Part shown: positions 61,417-64,000 of the stretch, in pieces
Numbering within the stretch: the first letter of the stretch is position 1
Layout of the letters: every line of letters begins with the position of its first letter
NCBI GenBank assembly: GCA_963743015.1
Contig: CAVUOD010000014.1
Span: forward strand, 558,001 to 622,000
Reading direction: 5' to 3'
Source: CAVSRC01 sp963743015
Lineage (GTDB): Bacteria; Pseudomonadota; Alphaproteobacteria; Rhizobiales; Kaistiaceae
DNA length: 64,000 bases
Position numbers and translations under genes: made by a program
Notes under the pieces: generated by a model
The model's input: only the letters and a program-made list of their open reading frames with translations
Database searches by the model: none
Told to the model about the DNA's origin: nothing

Positions 61417-62635
61417 TCATTTGGTCAGCACGACGCCGCCGTCGCGCGACCAGGTGAGCCAGACCTTGTCCTCCCAGGTGATCGGCCGCTCGACCAGGCG
61501 CGTCGCGTTGGCGACGGTCGCCTTCAGCGTGGCGCCGCTGGCCAGGCGGACGTGATAGATGGAGATGTCGCCGAGATAGCCGATGTCCCAGACCTCGCCG
61601 GCAACGGCGTTCACCGACGGATCGGCGGGCGCGGCGAGCGAGACGCCGATCTTCTCCGGCCTGACGGCGAACCAGGCGGTGTCGCCGACGCTTGCCTGGA
61701 CCTCCTGGCGGTCGACTTCGACGGTGGCGCCGGTGCCGGCGCAATCCATGCGGATGGCGCCACCCGCGGCGGCGGCGACCGTGCCTTCCAGCAGGTTGAT
61801 GTTGCCGATGAAGTCGGCGACGTAGCGCGAGTTGGGCTGCTCGTAGATCTCGGCCGGCGTGCCGATCTGGACGATCTTGCCGTGGTCCATCACCGCGATG
61901 CGGTCGGCCAGCGTCATCGCCTCTTCCTGGTCGTGGGTGACGATGACGAAGGTGAGGCCGAGATCGACCTGCAGGTCGGAGAGCTCGAACTGGGTCTCCT
62001 CGCGCAGCTTCTTGTCGAGCGCGCCCAGCGGCTCGTCGAGCAGCAGCACCTTGGGCTTCTTGGCCAGCGAGCGGGCAAGCGCGACGCGCTGGCGCTGGCC
62101 GCCGGAGAGCTGGTGCGGCTTGCGCTTGGCGAAGGGCGTCAGCTTGACCAGCTTCAGCATCTCCTCGACGCGCAGCTTGATGTCGGCTGCCGGCATCCCC
62201 GCCTGCTTGAGGCCGAAGGCGACGTTGCGCCTCCACCGTCATGTGCGGAAACAGGGCGTAGGACTGGAACATCATGTTGCTCGGCCGCCGATAGGGCGGC
62301 ACGCCGGCGAGGTTCTTGCCGTCGAGCAGGATGTCGCCCATCGTCGGCTCCTCGAAGCCGGCGACCATGCGCATCATGGTGGTCTTGCCGCAGCCGGACG
62401 GCCCGAGCAGGGCAAAGAACTCGCGCTCGTAGATGGAAAGCGAGATGTCGTCGACGGCGGCGAAATCGCCGAAGCGCTTGGTGACGCCGTGGAACTCGAT
62501 GAAGGGTTTCGGCGGCGGGGTCGTTCCACGGAGCAAACTTGCGCCGAACCGGTCCGAGAGCGGTGCTTGGCCATCCTGCCCCCTGAGGTCGGCGGCGGCG
62601 CGCGACGCTGTGCCGCCGCCCGACCAGTCGGTCAT
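61417..62635 (-). CDS. potG: putrescine/spermidine ABC transporter ATPase PotG (one frameshift)
   Basis: About 405 residues. Walker A is FFALLGPSGCGKTTMMRMVA, the signature LSGGQRQRVALARSLAKKPK, Walker B VLLLDEPLGALD, with the TOBE domain at the C-terminus. A shift near 62225 follows SYALFPHMTVE; in the other frame the protein resumes before MPAADIKLRVEEMLKLVKLT. The start ATG at 62635 (MTDWSGGG) overlaps the potF stop. Frameshift is likely sequence error. Confidence 0.9.
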
Positions 62636-63723
62636 TGCCCCGTCTTGATCGACGTCCACGTCCGCGTCCACAGGCGCTGGAACTTCTGATCCGGGGGCGT
62701 CGTGGTGAACGTCTTGTCGAGGACGTTCTGCGGCGGATAGATGGCCGGGTCGCCAATGACGTCCTGGCTGAGCAGCTTCTGCGAATCGAGATTGCCGTTG
62801 GCGTAGTAGACGTAGTCGGAATTCGCCGCGGCGACCTTCGGGTCCATCATGTAATTGATGAAGGCAAGGGCGTTGTCGGGATGCGGCGCATCCTTGAGGA
62901 CGGCCATCGAATCAAACCACATCAGCGCCCCTTCCTTGGGGATCGAATAGGCGATGTGGACGCCGTTCTTGGCCTCGTCGGCGCGGTCCCTGGCCTGGAA
63001 CACGTCGCCCGAATAGCCGATCGCCATGCAGATGTCGCCATTGGCCAGCGCGTCGATATATTCGGACGAGTGGAACTTCTGGACATAGGGCGCGACCGCC
63101 TTCAGCGCCTCTCCCGCCTTGTTCAGATCGTCCGGGTTCTTGGAGTTCGGGTCGAGGCCGAGATAGGCCAGCATCGACGGGATCACGTCGTCCGGCGAAT
63201 CGAGGAAATAGACGCCGCAGCTCTTGAACTTGGCGATGATCTTGGGATCGAAGACCATGGCCCAGGAATCGAGCGGCGCATCGGGCATGATCTGCTTGAT
63301 CTTGTCGACGTTGTAGCCGATGCCGGTGGTCCCCCACATGTAGTCCTCGGCGTACTTGTTGCCGGGATCGTAGTTGGCCAGGCGATCGGAAATGAATTTC
63401 CACTGGTGCTTGTCGTTGGGCAGCTTCGATTTGTCGAGCGGCTGCAGAACGCCTGCCTTGATCATGCGTTCGAGGTTCGGGTTGGTCGGAACGATCACGT
63501 CATAGCCGGACGCGCCGGCATAGACCTTGGCCTCCAGCGTCTCCATGGAATCGTAGACGTCGTAGGTGACCTTGATGCCGGTCTCCTTGGTGAAGTTGGC
63601 CAGCGTGTCTTCGGCGATATAGTCCGACCAGTTGTAGACATTGACCACCTTGTCCTCGGCCGAGGCCGATGTGGTCACGAAAAGGGCAGCGGCGGCGAGC
63701 AGGAAGGCTGAACGGGCGAGCAT
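62632..63723 (-). CDS. potF: putrescine-binding periplasmic protein PotF
   Basis: 363 residues. Signal peptide MLARSAFLLAAAALFVTTSA, then VVNVYNWSDYIAEDTLANFT (the polyamine-site start), TYDVYDSMETLEAKVYAGAS and DYMWGTTGIGYNVDKIKQIM. PotD/PotF family, extracytoplasmic binding protein for polyamines. ATG 63723 has AAGGAG upstream; a longer frame to 63828 has no support. Head of the pot operon. Confidence 0.94.
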   Translation of the reverse strand: MLARSAFLLAAAALFVTTSASAEDKVVNVYNWSDYIAEDTLANFTKETGIKVTYDVYDSMETLEAKVYAGASGYDVIVPTNPNLERMIKAGVLQPLDKSKLPNDKHQWKFISDRLANYDPGNKYAEDYMWGTTGIGYNVDKIKQIMPDAPLDSWAMVFDPKIIAKFKSCGVYFLDSPDDVIPSMLAYLGLDPNSKNPDDLNKAGEALKAVAPYVQKFHSSEYIDALANGDICMAIGYSGDVFQARDRADEAKNGVHIAYSIPKEGALMWFDSMAVLKDAPHPDNALAFINYMMDPKVAAANSDYVYYANGNLDSQKLLSQDVIGDPAIYPPQNVLDKTFTTTPPDQKFQRLWTRTWTSIKTGQ

Positions 63724-63985
63724 TTCGGTCTCCTTCGGGCAAACCGGCCGGGAGCCCCCAACACGCCAGACGGCGCCGGTTCCGGCCGAATTCCACCCCA
63801 CGTTAAGGTTGATTGCGAACGGCGACAACCAGATCCTGGGCCGACCATGCTAGAATCGGGCCGCTCGCCGTCCGGTTGCCGCTTTCCGCAATTCCGCGCA
63901 AGATCGCCGGACTGTGCGTTTTCCATTCGCCATGGCCGGCCCAACCCCAGGGGTGCCGGCGCTCTGGCGGCAACATAGGTGAATC

Positions 63986-64000
63986 GTGGCACGCAAGAAG
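63986..64000 (+). CDS. possible start of a gene running past the window
   Basis: GTG 63986 would give MARKK and continue beyond the edge, with AGGTGA 5 bases upstream. It could equally be chance. The 262 bases between potF and this point show no other gene. Confidence 0.3.

Overview
The window is about 64 kb of GC-rich, gene-dense chromosome from an alphaproteobacterium. It is most likely a member of Hyphomicrobiales (Rhizobiales): hisS-hisZ-hisG are adjacent, the glutamate-cysteine ligase is the plant/rhizobial type next to rsmE, there is a BacA/SbmA-type transporter, a phasin, several DUF1127 proteins, a PdhS-like kinase, and a tRNA-His gene with A73 and no encoded G-1. The genus cannot be fixed from the sequence. 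No phage, plasmid, IS transposase, rRNA or CRISPR array was seen. Most genes are ordinary housekeeping or metabolic genes.

Layout. 1-1.9 kb: groES (3' end) and groEL. 1.9-4.4 kb: two stand-alone cyclic-nucleotide-binding proteins flanking an SbmA/BacA-like transporter. 4.5-7.9 kb: hisS-hisZ-hisG with a terminator. 8.0-9.4 kb: two tiny DUF1127 proteins, a truncated P-loop protein and tag. 9.6-11.2 kb: two L,D-transpeptidases. 11.2-16.7 kb: DHA2 exporter, GFA protein, malate synthase, ABC-2 exporter pair. 16.7-18.3 kb: thiM-thiE under a TPP riboswitch. 18.4-26.9 kb: glycolate oxidase (glcE-glcF, glcD) beside lutABC, with malate synthase close by, so C2/C3 hydroxy-acid oxidation is concentrated here. 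27-36.7 kb: polar amino acid ABC genes, glutamine amidotransferase, phosphatase, 1-Cys peroxiredoxin and LysR regulator, universal stress protein, gshA, rsmE. 36.8-42.8 kb: xseA, GNAT, cytochrome c, a TPP-dependent enzyme and two unrecognised proteins. 42.7-47 kb: a sensory cassette (histidine kinase, receiver, REC-GGDEF-EAL). 47.2-55.3 kb: DTW and PRTase proteins, tRNA-His, phasin, PdhS-like kinase, acetoacetyl-CoA synthetase (phasin and the synthetase point to polyhydroxybutyrate turnover). 55.4-59.4 kb: AsmA, then an EF-hand / ECF sigma / anti-sigma / Spy-like sensor operon. 59.4-63.7 kb: potFGHI polyamine importer.

Two features cut across the window. First, at least fifteen genes, including groEL and xseA, carry single-base frameshifts while their protein sequence continues recognisably in another frame. 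This looks more like sequence or assembly error than decay, so such genes are annotated across the shift. Second, intergenic gaps hold several palindromic repeats: a 176-bp element with perfect 24-bp terminal inverted repeats, a two-copy element sharing 29 identical bases, CCCTCTCCC/GGGAGAGGG-type hairpins, and a heptamer-based hairpin.

The best candidates for little-described biology are the EF-hand/ECF sigma/anti-sigma/periplasmic-sensor operon (57.3-59.4 kb), which resembles CnrHYX with an added calcium-type protein, and the cNMP-SbmA-cNMP cluster (1.9-4.4 kb).
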